Part shown: positions 53,817 to 64,000 of the stretch, piece after piece | How the letters are laid out: every line of letters starts with the position of its first letter | Numbering within the stretch: position 1 is the first letter of the stretch | NCBI GenBank assembly: GCA_964017195.1 | Contig: OZ024897.1 | Span: 6,839,451 to 6,903,450, forward strand | DNA: 64,000 nt | DNA from: Siderastrea radians | Lineage: Eukaryota > Cnidaria > Anthozoa > Scleractinia > Rhizangiidae | Reading direction: 5' to 3' | The notes under the pieces: model-generated | The model's input: only the letters and a program-made list of their open reading frames with translations | What the model was told of the DNA's origin: nothing | Databases searched by the model: none | Made by a program: the position numbers and the translations under genes

Positions 53817-56174
53817 ATGGCAGACGAAGACGGTTTTCAAGTTGTAAAGAAAAGGAAGGGTCACAAGAACAAAATTTGCAGGGAAAACAACGGCACTTCT
53901 ATAACTTCCTCCTTCTACACGTCCTCGGAAATAACCATCTACGATGTAAATAAGCTAAGGACTAAAATCGATGAATGCAGGCAAGACTTTCGTCTTTTGG
54001 CGACCGGCGATTTTGCATTTAAATTTGGTGATCGTGCTTTGAACCGTTTGAACAGATGTCATACATTTCTGTTGTTAATCACAGCTTTTTATAGTGAATG
54101 ACATGACATATTTTTTTTAACAGGGAGGATATTTCAACGAGTGAATTCTTCTCAAGTTTTCAAGGTGAGGTCCACAAAATGCTTGTGGATTCGGGTTGCC
54201 ACTGGCTTGCAGTTCTAGACTATAAAACAGATTCTATAATATGATTGTAAGACGAGAAGTACACATAACCCCCATACTTGGTTGTGAGCACAATTTTGTG
54301 AGTATCATTCTGCCAAGAAAGGGGGTTCTTTTTCTGTTGGCTCTGGGGAGTACTAAACTGTAAAAGTGACATGGAGGTGTGAAAGAAGCAGTGAGCCAAA
54401 GTAAGGCCTGGTTTAAATGTCAAATACCCTGCAAGCAGGGCTTTCTTGGTCGCCCTATGTTCCGACGAGCAAATAAGTAACCTCTGTGCAAAACCGTCCG
54501 ATTCTTTGATCTGCCTCCATCTTTGGACAAATTCATTCAAAATGCTGGTTTCTAACTGAGTATCAACTGAACAGGTTGCGCATACTGTGAATGTTGTCAA
54601 AAGTGCGTGTGCTGTGATACGCTAGCAAATCTGTTGCATGCGACAAATTCCTTTTTTTTCTTTTCGACAAAAGTTTTGTCACTTTTCCCAGCTCAGAAAA
54701 TTAGCAGAAAGACAAGGCGGGAATTGTTAAAGGTTTATTTTACCGAGATTTATCTGGAGTTTTACGTAACGCTCAAATAAACATGCTGCAAGTAACGTTT
54801 TCATTGAGTTGACAAGTGTTAGCCAAGATCACACGAAAGAGCATGCACAAAAATTATCTGTAAGACAGAAGTGGCAATGTGTATGATGAATGTTGTGCAC
54901 GCACGACAGGAAATTGGATGGTTTTGCGCAGAGGTTACTTATTCATTCGCCGGAAATTCAATTACATAGATAGTAAAAAAAATTGATAAATCAAATTTAT
55001 CATACAGTATTCTGTTACCTGTCATCTCAGACTTTCAGGTTGTAACACTTATTTACACTTTTTTTTCCAGAGTTGTTTCTTGGTAGCCATTTTACAGAGA
55101 GTTGCAAATGTGCCAAGAAATGTGGATGTAAAAGAACCCCAGTTGTTCTCAAAGAACCTGTCGTTGATATTGTTTGTTATGGTATTGGAAAAATAGCTTC
55201 ATGTCCTATTGCTAGGTACCAGTTTGCCTTCTTGCTTTTGTTGAAAGAACTACTTCAGGTAACCCACAATTACTATATGTTGAATGAATTCTGAAAATAC
55301 TCTAACACTCCCTCCTCCCCTGTGCCTCTATATTAAACCCCGTGTTTTCTAGAAGGTCTGAAAAGGAATAAGCCCCCCCCCCCCATGGACTAAATAGAAC
55401 ATAACAGGTCAACATTTGACTGGATTATATAATTTTTTAGGCTGTAACAACATTCCTTCGTGACGCAGTGTAACATTATACCTGTGATTTAGTGTATGAT
55501 ACAGAATGGTGCAGCCACATTTAGTGCTCTTTATACCTTTAGGAAACAATATCATTAGCAACAATGCAATTTAGCCTATTTAACAATTGCATGTAAAATC
55601 TCTTATCTAATTACCAGCTAATTGTAATAAATTAAATTATAATTAGGTTTTCAATGAGTGAAAAAAAATTGTTGAAATTGTTAAAAAAAGTGTTTGAATC
55701 AGTTGAATGAGTGGTCGTTAAATCTTCAGGAGGGAATATTACTGGGAATAAATTGGATGACAGGTCGATTGATTCATTTCCAGATTACTGGCCTGTGTTT
55801 CATTTATGAACCTCATTTCTCACAAGACGATAAAATGATGGTAGAGGAGTCTGGATGTTCTCTTATTGAACACAACGAGGTACAGATATCTAAAGGTCAT
55901 GTAATAAACTGAACCTCTAGGTGAGCAATTTGCCAAGTGTAACTCCTTGTAATGGACTTTACCCACAGTTTTTAAGTTGTCACAATTCACGGTGAGAGGT
56001 TAAGCTTGGTTAGATTTGTTGCAACAATAAAATTAATAATTGTGGGAACTGAGAAAATGCAAGATTTGTCTGTTCCAGAATATGTAGCAATAGGCATTTT
56101 TAAAAAAAACTTGTGTTGCTATTTTGCTGTTTTGTTTTGAGGCAAGATGTACAAAAGATTGCCTAGAGTTCGTT

Positions 56175-56224
<50 letters not shown>

Positions 56225-58590
56225 TTAAAGTCCATTTTGGGCCAGGTGTCACATAGGGCACAGTTGCCTAGTGTTATACCACCTTAAGTGTACTGAACAT
56301 CTTTTTCATTTATCTTTTAGGAAGGAAAGAGAAAAGTGGAAAGATTGACATTATTTTTTATGCTTCATTGTGGAAAACCTCTCTATAACAGTGTCCTGTG
56401 GGCCAACTGGGGGCCTGGATTATCCAATGTTATCATTCTTGGAAACAGGTTTTCAAGTTACCAAGAAAGGTACTTTTTTAAATCTTACTCTTTCCTTGTT
56501 GTCACTGAGGAGGTTGGGGAGGGGAGGGGGAAAGCTGGAGCCTGGAGGAATGAAATGGGAAGGTATACCTGAGCAACCTCGTGCCCAGGGCCTTCTCCTC
56601 GTTCAAAATGGCGGTCAGTGAAACCCCTGGCCAAGGCTGCTGAAATACTCCACGAATCGTGGAGTATTTTGTCATGTGACACATAATGAAATGGCTTTTT
56701 CGGAGGTTGTTTCCAGCGTCTGGCGGCCTTGTTTGTTTTCTGCAATCGGAAACCGTTATTCAAACAAATCGAAGACATTTGATCGTGTTTGTGTGACGAA
56801 ATTCTAACGAACTTTTGGAGCCACTTTGGCAGCCTTGGCCAGGGGTTTCTCCGACCGCCGTTTTGAACGAGGAGAAGGCCCTGGGGACGAGGCTGATACC
56901 TGAGTTAAATGCATAGGCACTTTATCATGTGGGGTATGGGATATTTTCGTGAACTATGATTTAAAATATTTATCTGGGGTGAAATGGAAATCACCCTTTT
57001 CTTCCTTATGAAATGTGATTTGCCAAATAGCTGTGAGCCATAATTTTGATGGACTCCCCACTCCCTTTCGTCCTTGGGCAATGTGTAAAGGCTGATCCGA
57101 TTTACATGGCATGATTTTGTTGCATGCGATATGCTTATGCCATTCCTACAACATGAATCATGTCGTGTAAATTCAACCTACAACATCCTTACGACAGTCG
57201 CACGCAACACAAAAAATGTAATGTTTTAAAACCCTACGATAGTCATAGCCACAATCAAAATGTTAGAACGACAAGTTGTATATGATCTTTTCCTGATGCA
57301 GGCAGCACAATTTACAAAAGTTGCATACGACAGTCATAAGCAAAAATCGTACCGTGTAAATCAATTTCAAGTGATTTCTGAATATCTCATGAGCCCCACA
57401 AAGTGCTAAGGATGATTTGTAGTAATCTGGTGTATGAAAGTTGGCAGGTATAATAATTTATTGATGTTGCTCAACCTTTTTGTTAAAGAATACCCTCCAG
57501 ACAACTCAGAGAAGAGGCACCTTATATCTACAATGTATCCTCTTTATCTATCTGCAGTCAAACCTTAGCAATGTTATTATTATATCAGGGCTTGGAACCT
57601 TGTGTTATTTTTGGGTTGTAACTCTGCCAATATGAATAAGTATTTAACAATCTGAGGAAGAATAGATAAGTACTAAGTACTAGTATTAATGTTTTATTTA
57701 CACACGACCCCACAAGCTATGTAGCTTTTTTACCCCATCGTATCTAAATAAAGGTTTTGTTGTTGTTGTTGTTGTCCTTATATGGCTCTACCCTATTAAA
57801 AACCTAAAAGCAATGTCAAAATACTTTGCATCCCTTTATGCACCTTCCCCTGGCTAGGGACTTTTAACATACATAGTGCCCCAATTATTTGACTTTCAGA
57901 GAAAAAGTTACTCTAGGAACTGAAACTTGACGTTTTTCAGTTGCCCGAGGGTGGGGAATTTGACTCTGGCTTACCTAAAAATGTCAAATTTTACAAGAGT
58001 AGCCTGCCCCCCTCCCCTCCTCCAGCTTAGCTTAACATTGATAGGTGTATTAGGAAGTTGCAGGACTGCCAATAAAGATTGGTTAAAAAGCTAAATGCAA
58101 CTGATAATTTTAAAAGGGCTTGGTACTAGAAAACTCCTAAAAGTTGCCTTGTTTTTATTGCAGAATGAATCTTTTGTGTTTAAGGTTTATTCATTTTCAC
58201 TTTTTCACCTAAAAGCTAATTTTAAAAGAAAAGAGATTGAGAATTTCACCACAGCAATGACCATTGTCTTGTACTTCTCTAATTGTTTCCTGTGGCAAGG
58301 ATTTCTACAAATACCGTGCTGAGAGCCGCCATATTCTTATGTTTTGTCCTTTTATGAAAATTAATTTTTTGAATTTTGCCTTGACTGACTTTCTTCAGAT
58401 ACTTCCTCTTTTAATTGAAACACCGATTAAGGACACATTTCACCACAGTGATATTTTTAATGACTCAGGAATCCACTGCTTTCCAAAGGAAATGCTAACA
58501 AACGTACCTCATGAGGTGTGGGAAGACAATGATGAACCAAGATATGATGCAAATGATCCCGAAATAGTTGCACAAAGTGTTCTTAGGTGA
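53817..58590 (+). CDS. SRRD: SRR1-like protein
   Basis: Member of the SRR1 family. The plant member acts in circadian and light signalling; the animal members are little studied. Exons: 53817-53980, 54124-54164, 55071-55258, 55784-55879, 56321-56469 and 58399-58590. They carry MADEDGFQVVKKRKG, EDISTSEFFSSFQE, VDIVCYGIGKIASCPIARYQ, FIYEPHFSQDD, FFMLHCGKPLYNSVLWANW with VIILGNRFSSYQER, and FNDSGIHCFPKEML. All are characteristic SRR1-domain blocks in the right order. Exon 1 to 2 works only with a GC donor (TGCAG|GCAAGA), which restores the frame. Exon 5 ends in phase 2 but the last exon starts in phase 0, so a small exon between 56470 and 58398 is not located. Introns carry several palindromic repeats. 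Start ATG lies in an AAAATGGC context. Confidence 0.92.
54464..54955. mobile_element. Inverted repeat in SRRD intron 2
   Basis: AATAAGTAACCTCTGTGCAA pairs with TTGCGCAGAGGTTACTTATT near the two ends. No coding content. Confidence 0.6.
56176..56224 (+). repeat. ATC microsatellite
   Basis: About 16 perfect ATC triplets in SRRD intron 4. Confidence 0.95.
56573..56896. mobile_element. Palindromic element in SRRD intron
   Basis: GCCCAGGGCCTTCTCCTCGT and its inverse ACGAGGAGAAGGCCCTGGGG form the outer arms. GAAACCCCTGGCCAAGGC pairs with GCCTTGGCCAGGGGTTTC further in. Confidence 0.85.
57085..57365. mobile_element. TIR element in SRRD intron
   Basis: GATTTACATGGCATGATTTT pairs with AAAATCGTACCGTGTAAATC. 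TTGCATGCGATATGC and CATACGACAGTCATAAGC recur inside. Confidence 0.6.
57655..57776 (+). repeat. LINE-type 3' tail
   Basis: ATCTAAATAAAGGTTTTG followed by GTT triplets resembles a non-LTR retrotransposon 3' end. Confidence 0.45.
57850..58047. repeat. Inverted partial copy of the 24020 element
   Basis: Shares GGGGAATTTGACTCTGGCTT-like words and ends CTTAACATTGATAGGTG. Confidence 0.55.
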
Positions 58591-59928
58591 TAGGTCCCAG
58601 GGATGCTTGTTATACCTGCTTTGGTACTACAAAGAGTCACCCCCCCCCCCCCCAGGAAGCTGATTGAAACAAACTCATGCACTGTGAGAGTCAGCCAGTA
58701 AAACTGGCTCTCTCGATGTGGTGGTCACATTTGGGTGTCTTCAGTAAATCAGATCAACTTCATGGAAACAACATGAATGATCCTGAGAGTTATCAACTGT
58801 GATCTACGCGAGAATTGTTATTGATGGTGTTGATGCTGCTAAAAGCCACAGACAAGATTCTTATGAAGTCGCGTTTCAGGGGAAGTCAATCACGCGGAAT
58901 GAAATTCCGGTCTCTGGAGACTAAAACACCCCCATTGAACGCACAATTCGTTAGAAATGGACTTGGCCTACGCGGCAGGTGTAGAAAGGAAAAGTACTAC
59001 AGAAGGGAAAGGGAACAGACTTTGAGATAGAAATTAGACAAACCACCGTAAGGCGTTTGGTTGGGCTTGAATGAGCAAATGAAAGTGTGCCAAAGAGAGA
59101 AGTTATCTTTTGAGAGAAAGTGCTCCGCGATACGTTAAAATTTACCTGCATCTTGTCTTGTGAGGTTACGAGAAGATACCTTATGAACAAACAAATGGCG
59201 CAGAAAAAATGGCTTGCGGTGTTCCTTCCTTGCCTTCCCCCTCCTCCTTCGCTTTTGCTGCGCTACAACATGATACATTGTTGCGCAATTCCTACCCCTC
59301 CCCACCCTTCCACTTCTCCCGCTTTCTGCGGTCAAACAAATGCAGTTTTTCTCACGGGTTACCTTGCCCTGCCGTCACTCCCCATCAAAGTAACTTGGAT
59401 TGAAGCCGCGTTTAACTTGCACGATTAAAACAAACATACTGTTTTTCAATCGATCAGGAGTAAAACGAAAACCAATGGTAACTTAGCTTATGCACGCATG
59501 CTTACGCCTGCTTGGCAGTTTCACCTGTTTTTGCTTCGAGTTCTGATTGGCCCGCAGCGTTATTTGCCTTCGCTTTGATTAGCCAGGTAAGATTTCGTTG
59601 ACGTAGAACGAGCGACTCGTCTATAATAGCGGGAGGTGACACAAATCGATCGTTCCGCTGCCAAATCTTGGTATCCCTTAGCGCGCAACACACGCACGTG
59701 AAGCAGGGCGCAAGTGAAACAAAGGAAAAAGGAGACGTCTGCGCTCAGGCTAGTTTATCGCGCTCTTTTTTGCAATCATCTGAATATCGCAGGAAAAAAC
59801 GAGCGACGTGGAGCAAGTCTCTGATTGTTGTTGAGCCTGATTTTCACTAGCGATGCGAACACAAGCGCGAGCGAAACAACAGCACTTGTGTGTCAATGTA
59901 ATATCAGGCTGGACGCAAGCGTAGTATT

Positions 59929-60088
59929 GGCCTGTGAACAGGTTCTCTGGTAGGGGAAAGAGCGAAGAAAACAAAGGGTGAGAACGAGCGAAGAGACTAG
60001 GAGGTTCCCCAGTCTACGCTCGGCTCCCTCCGCTCGCTGATTTATTTTTGCGCTTTTTCCCCCACTGCGGAGCCTGTTCACAGGCTAG
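59929..60088. mobile_element. Small TIR element
   Basis: GGCCTGTGAACAGGTTCTC pairs with GAGCCTGTTCACAGGCTAG around about 120 bp. Confidence 0.75.
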
Positions 60089-60295
60089 CATAGTATAAGC
60101 ACAAGCACGAAACTAAAAAGATTCTTTCTCCTTGTGCTTGTGCTTATCCAATGTTACGTTGATTCCTTATGAAAACCACGTAAGAAGAACATAAGTATTT
60201 GAAGAGGAACAGATAATCGCAGTTCATAAAAAACTTTTTAAAGAAAGATGTAGTATTTAGTTTGTCACGTGCGAGGAACAAAGAAGAAAAGCTAA

Positions 60296-60385
60296 GTTTC
60301 CGACAAGAATCGAACCCACGACCTTCTGTACACCGGTGTACAGAAGGTCGTTTGTTTGATTCTTGTTCGATTCTTGTCGGGGGCT
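60296..60385. repeat. Half-tRNA palindrome
   Basis: CCGACAAGAATCGAACCCAC is a T-arm and 3' acceptor half of a tRNA in reverse. It is followed by an exact palindrome CGACCTTCTGTACACCGG and its inverse, then by two direct GATTCTTGT words. Confidence 0.55.
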
Positions 60386-60502
60386 CAGATTTTTTTTCAT
60401 GTCTCACGCTTGCAGCACAGTGAATATTACATCTTTCTAATTTCTTCACCGAGATTAAAATTTTTCAACTTTCTTTCTTTATCAATTTTCTAGAAAAAAA
60501 AA

Positions 60503-60570
60503 TGGCTTCAACGGGATTGAAACCGATACCGGTGCAAAGAGTCCACCACGTGAGCTATAACTTCAATGCC
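60503..60570 (-). tRNA. Degenerate tRNA-like sequence
   Basis: On minus, GGCATTGAAG faces TTGAAGCCA imperfectly. It has TAGCTCACGTGG (A-box-like) and GGTTTCAATCCC (B-box-like). It is too short and mispaired for a working tRNA. Confidence 0.2.
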
Positions 60571-61090
60571 AGTGGCAGTTGGTCATATTTGCAAGTTCTA
60601 TTACTTGATTCCCGTGAAATAATGAATACATACATTGTGGTATATGAATTAAATTCATAACCCTGCAGGAGAGGAATTGAAGAACTTTCTCTCTCTTTAA
60701 ATTTGTAACAAATTTGCATTTTGTTTTCCGAACCAAGCGCTATCGAAGACTTAAAGATCTACAAATAGGCCATAATCTGTTGAAAATATTAGTTTAATGG
60801 ACTCACTCAAATGAAGTAATGCACAAAAACTTTGTGTCTTTGTCGGAAAAATAGTAGCCGCAATTTAACTTTGAAAACATATTCTGTATTTCGAAATAAC
60901 GACAGGTGTGCTATTTGAATTCTTGATATCGACTGATATTCGACAATACTTTATCAGCCTCAATAGTTTTCAACTTTTAACATTTCATAAGGATTTAATC
61001 AAAGCGTTAGAGTAGACCTAAAAGTAACGTTGTTTATTAACGCAGAACAATCCGATGTTTGGCTTATTTTATCTACGTCAGTTAAACTCT

Positions 61091-61096
61091 TTTATT
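61091..61096 (-). terminator. Polyadenylation signal of the GT92 gene
   Basis: AATAAA on minus, 50 bp past the stop; another lies at 61033-61038. Confidence 0.5.
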
Positions 61097-61145
61097 TTGC
61101 GCTACATGCGCGGGGTATTGCAAAGCGGTTAAGGCCAAAAACCGC

Positions 61146-62396
61146 TCAATTCCAGCGAAACTTATAAATTATAGATTCACTTGGCAAGCAAACACGATCG
61201 CATTTCAAGAGATTATCTACAATTTCTTGAATCGTGTTTTCTTCTCTGGTTTTAGCAAGAATCTCTGGCGTGTCCTCCCCCCAGTTTTGGAGCCTCGCTC
61301 CCCAATAATGATTCAATCTTATCCTATATTGATCTGCATCTTCGGAAATTCCTCTTCTTAAGTCGTGGTGATGAACGCCTGTTTTGGTAACGTCTGCTGT
61401 CCTGTAGATCGGTTTTACCAAAGCATTTGCAGGGCCATGGGTTCTCCGCTTAAGCCGATCAATAAGTAGAGGATGTTGGTTATCGTCTGATGGCTTCCCA
61501 AGAAAAAGGAAATTTGGCATTGTAATCTGTGAGATATCAGGTCGCTCGTTTGAAAAATTAGCAATAAAGCGTTGCATAAAATTAGGCTTAGTATCTTGAG
61601 GACAAAATGGATATTCGTCGATATCAATGCTTGATTGCCACGTTGATAAATTGCCCCATTTGTCCAGACAATGTTGATAAGCGCTTTCCTGTGTCCCGGA
61701 AACCGAATATGGATACGCTTTATGGCTCCAATCAATATAAGTTACGAAGCCTTGCTTAATGAGAAATTCAAGAGCGTTCTTTTGTGATTCATTTTTGTAA
61801 ACGTAAGCGTCGTAGACATAAACGTGCTCAAAGCCTGCGTAGCTTAAGTAATAGAGCCATTGTAGGAGTTCTCGTGTGCTGAGGTTGGCTAAATCGCTAG
61901 AATAAATTCGCACGAGCAGAACCGCGCTTAGAAAATAAGTTCCATTTGTGGGTGATTTTCTCTGGCACCAGCTGAGGCAGTATGTTTTGTCTTGTAGAGT
62001 TTCTGTTCTGTCAGATGGCTGTCGTTCATCCGAGTCTTTATGTTCCAAGTTATTTTTATGACCTTCCATACTTGATGCAGTTTTGTCGGTGTTCCAGTCT
62101 CTGATATTGCCCTTCAAAGATACAACACGTCCAATTTGTTCGACGTAAACAGCATCTTTCCTATAATATCCACTGTGTACCGTATACATTTCACTCTCGG
62201 TGAGATCTTTGAGATGAGACGCAATCAAAAAAACAAAAACGATCAAGGCAAATAGTAGTAGCAACCTTAAATACTTTAGTCTGAACAGTAACCGACACAA
62301 TCCGCCACTTTGCATGCGACAACCAGTGCTCGCCACGCAGCGGCCCAGCTGAATTCTCATCATGAGCTGAAATCGGAGTTTATACCATGTCCGCAA
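61146..62396 (-). CDS. Glycosyltransferase family 92 (DUF23-type) membrane protein
   Basis: Single-exon gene, 416 aa, probably a Golgi type II membrane enzyme. A basic N-terminus is followed by one transmembrane segment (about residues 43-60, LRLLLLFALIVFVFLIAS), a stem to about 140, and a lumenal catalytic domain. Family marks: LLQWLYYLSYAGFEHVYVYD (177-196), ESAYQHCLDKWG (237-248) and WQSSIDIDEYPF (253-264), where the D-x-D-E resembles the metal- and nucleotide-sugar-binding site. Later FLFLG, R-x-NHYW (350s) and several N-x-S/T sequons. Known GT92 enzymes include a C. elegans galactosyltransferase acting on N-glycan core fucose; the acceptor here is unknown. In-frame Met12, Met13 and Met28 are alternative starts. 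Paralogues are common in invertebrates, so no symbol is given. Confidence 0.88.
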   Translation of the reverse strand: MRTWYKLRFQLMMRIQLGRCVASTGCRMQSGGLCRLLFRLKYLRLLLLFALIVFVFLIASHLKDLTESEMYTVHSGYYRKDAVYVEQIGRVVSLKGNIRDWNTDKTASSMEGHKNNLEHKDSDERQPSDRTETLQDKTYCLSWCQRKSPTNGTYFLSAVLLVRIYSSDLANLSTRELLQWLYYLSYAGFEHVYVYDAYVYKNESQKNALEFLIKQGFVTYIDWSHKAYPYSVSGTQESAYQHCLDKWGNLSTWQSSIDIDEYPFCPQDTKPNFMQRFIANFSNERPDISQITMPNFLFLGKPSDDNQHPLLIDRLKRRTHGPANALVKPIYRTADVTKTGVHHHDLRRGISEDADQYRIRLNHYWGARLQNWGEDTPEILAKTREENTIQEIVDNLLKCDRVCLPSESIIYKFRWN

Positions 62397-64000
62397 AGAT
62401 CGTCAATGAAGGCGTATCTTCCGTAGGAAACAGGTGTATTTCTCCAGATGCTCGAGCTTGAATCACTGCAGGGCGATTGGTTTTCGGTAAATTATATATC
62501 CTCGAGAAACATCTCGCTTCGCTTGGTTTAGTATAAATTATTAAAAATTTGCATAAATTCACTCTGAAAATGACAGCGGCTCGCTTCACTAAACCTCTTC
62601 ACTATTTACTCATTCTTCAGCACTGATCTCTCAGGTTTGATTTCGACAGTTCTCTGCTCAAACGTCCATTTTCTGTTTATCCGAAGACGCAGTCGTTTTC
62701 TAAAAACAGTTCCGCGATTCAATTAAAGACTGAATCCATGTGCAGAAGCTGGAAAAACAAAAATAAAAGGGATTATGTTTTAGATTATGCTTTAAATTAA
62801 AGGTCGCGGCTTAAGCCTGGTGTTCAACTTTGCCATATTACTGGTCTTGAAGCACATAGGATGTACTCCAGTCGCGGATTACGTTGTACTAACAATACAC
62901 GTCCAAATTCGGTTCAAAATTGTAAGATGTCTAAATTAGCATATTTTGTACCTACTGCAGCTTAATTAAGTCTTTGCTAAAAATACTACTAAGGTCTCCA
63001 TCAAACGGATTCGACATTGTTGAATACAACTTTGTTGTACGATGTTAAACAAGATTGCCAAACGAATTCAACATTGTTGTTTACATCTGAAAACAAAAGT
63101 AAGGTTGAATAATCATCATTCAACAAACGCGCTTAGCATGTTGAATTTAACATTGCTGAAGTTGTATTTAACAACGTTGAACAGTGTTGAATGGAAACGT
63201 CGAACTCGTTTACCCTTTAACACTTTTTTTTTAATTTCGGGTGTTCTCTATTATAGACATAGTTTGTAACTTTTAAAACCAGCGAATGTATTTATATTGT
63301 ATTGTTTGAAAAAACATTGAAGTACTTATTATTTTAATACAAATTAGTCCTATCTAATATCTAATATTTTGAATAGACATGTGGCACCCTGGATACAGAG
63401 ATCTGACGTCACATGCCATATTGTCGTCGTATCAAATCGGAGAAATTTTCCTTTTCTGCTCCGCTCTAGCTTGAGATTTTATGCTAGGAGTTTTAAATAG
63501 CCCACTTAATTAGATTCAAGATATATCACCACAATTTATTAAAATTTAGTTTTCCATAGACCTAACACGCTAAGTTATCGTTCCCGGGCTAAACAGTCCC
63601 CAGTGCCACCAGAAGATTGCCGTAAACAACTGAACTTCAAAACCACCTGTATACATTAGTCGACATTGTCACCATTAAGTTTTTTCTCACGTCTTCATTA
63701 TCCGCAAACAAACAAACAAATCAACAAATAAATAAGTAAATAAAAGGCTTTCCTCGGAAATTAGCTCCCACAAATTTATTCCACTATAAAAATTACCGTG
63801 TGAATCAGTCACCAGCGTCACCAGAAAGTGAACTTCAAAGCCACCTGTATACGTGAATCAGCATACTCCCCTTAGAGAACTCAGGTTTTTATCTGTCTAC
63901 TATCAGCCTTACAAAATGAAAACAGTTTACTTAAACAAAACCGAGCACCAAATAAACATTTTTTTTACTTGTATGTTCATTAAAACATAGTTACTCGAGG
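62397..64000. other. Upstream of GT92 gene, no gene recognised
   Basis: About 63000-63210 is a repeat built on CAACATTGTTGAA-like palindromes with inverted ends (CAAACGGATTCGACATTG and ATGGAAACGTCGAACTCG). The rest is AT-rich with no supported frame. The promoter of the minus-strand gene should lie just right of 62396. Confidence 0.45.

Larger units (their letters stand above)
58591..61090. other. Intergenic, SRRD to GT92 gene
   Basis: No gene supported. It holds a palindrome at 59929-60088, a tRNA-half repeat at about 60296-60385 and a tRNA-like module at 60503-60570. Open frames around 58815-59430 are short and mutually overlapping. Confidence 0.45.

Noticed and set aside
54220..54600. 126-codon minus-strand frame antisense to SRRD intron 2
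   Set aside because: It lies partly in an inverted repeat and has no domain, while sense-strand SRRD exons flank it.
56033..56224. Open frame with a poly-methionine start
   Set aside because: It is the translation of the ATC microsatellite on the opposite strand.
58264..58398. Open extension upstream of the last SRRD exon (contains DFYKYRAESRHIL)
   Set aside because: Tempting as the missing exon, but no donor/acceptor pair gives the needed phase 2 to phase 0 link, and a good TTTCTTCAG acceptor starts the conserved exon at 58399.

Overview
The window is nuclear DNA of an invertebrate animal, most likely a cnidarian and probably a stony coral. The evidence is AT-rich sequence with GT-AG introns, compact animal housekeeping genes, and very many short terminal-inverted-repeat (TIR) elements that recur within the window. 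There are also degraded LINE and tyrosine-recombinase retroelements. The species assignment is inference. The sequence contains no bacterial genes and no viral genome.

Left part (1-25 kb), gene-bearing. A head-to-head pair shares a 95-bp promoter: TMEM17 (minus, partial, running off the left edge) and NDUFS8 (plus, six exons, 207 aa, complex I). SLX1 (minus, four exons, 269 aa, Holliday-junction nuclease subunit) spans 8.9-15.2 kb. A second head-to-head pair follows: UQCR10 (minus, two exons, 67 aa, complex III) and DCTPP1 (plus, five exons, 153 aa, dCTP pyrophosphatase). I reconstructed the exons by hand. Each chain keeps the reading frame across all its junctions and gives a protein close to the usual family length.

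Middle (25-53 kb), repeat-dominated. It holds a possible spliced gene of unknown family (26.0-29.3 kb), two foldback elements, a 61-bp satellite (30.9-33.5 kb), and a rearranged minus-strand LINE (33.5-37.0 kb). Next come a decayed tyrosine-recombinase element with a tandem-duplicated 5' part (37.2-40.9 kb) and many small TIR elements. I recognised no conserved gene between 30.4 and 53.8 kb.

Right part (53.8-64 kb). SRRD (plus, SRR1-like, at least seven exons, one small internal exon not found) contains a probable GC-AG intron. A single-exon 416-aa type II membrane glycosyltransferase of the GT92 type lies on the minus strand at 61.1-62.4 kb.

The identified genes do not form an operon or pathway. 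The nearest thing to shared logic is that both respiratory-chain genes (NDUFS8, UQCR10) are transcribed from short bidirectional promoters with YY1-like ATGGCG motifs. The most unusual structures are two unrelated foldback elements that carry tRNA-like modules, one of them with four modules.
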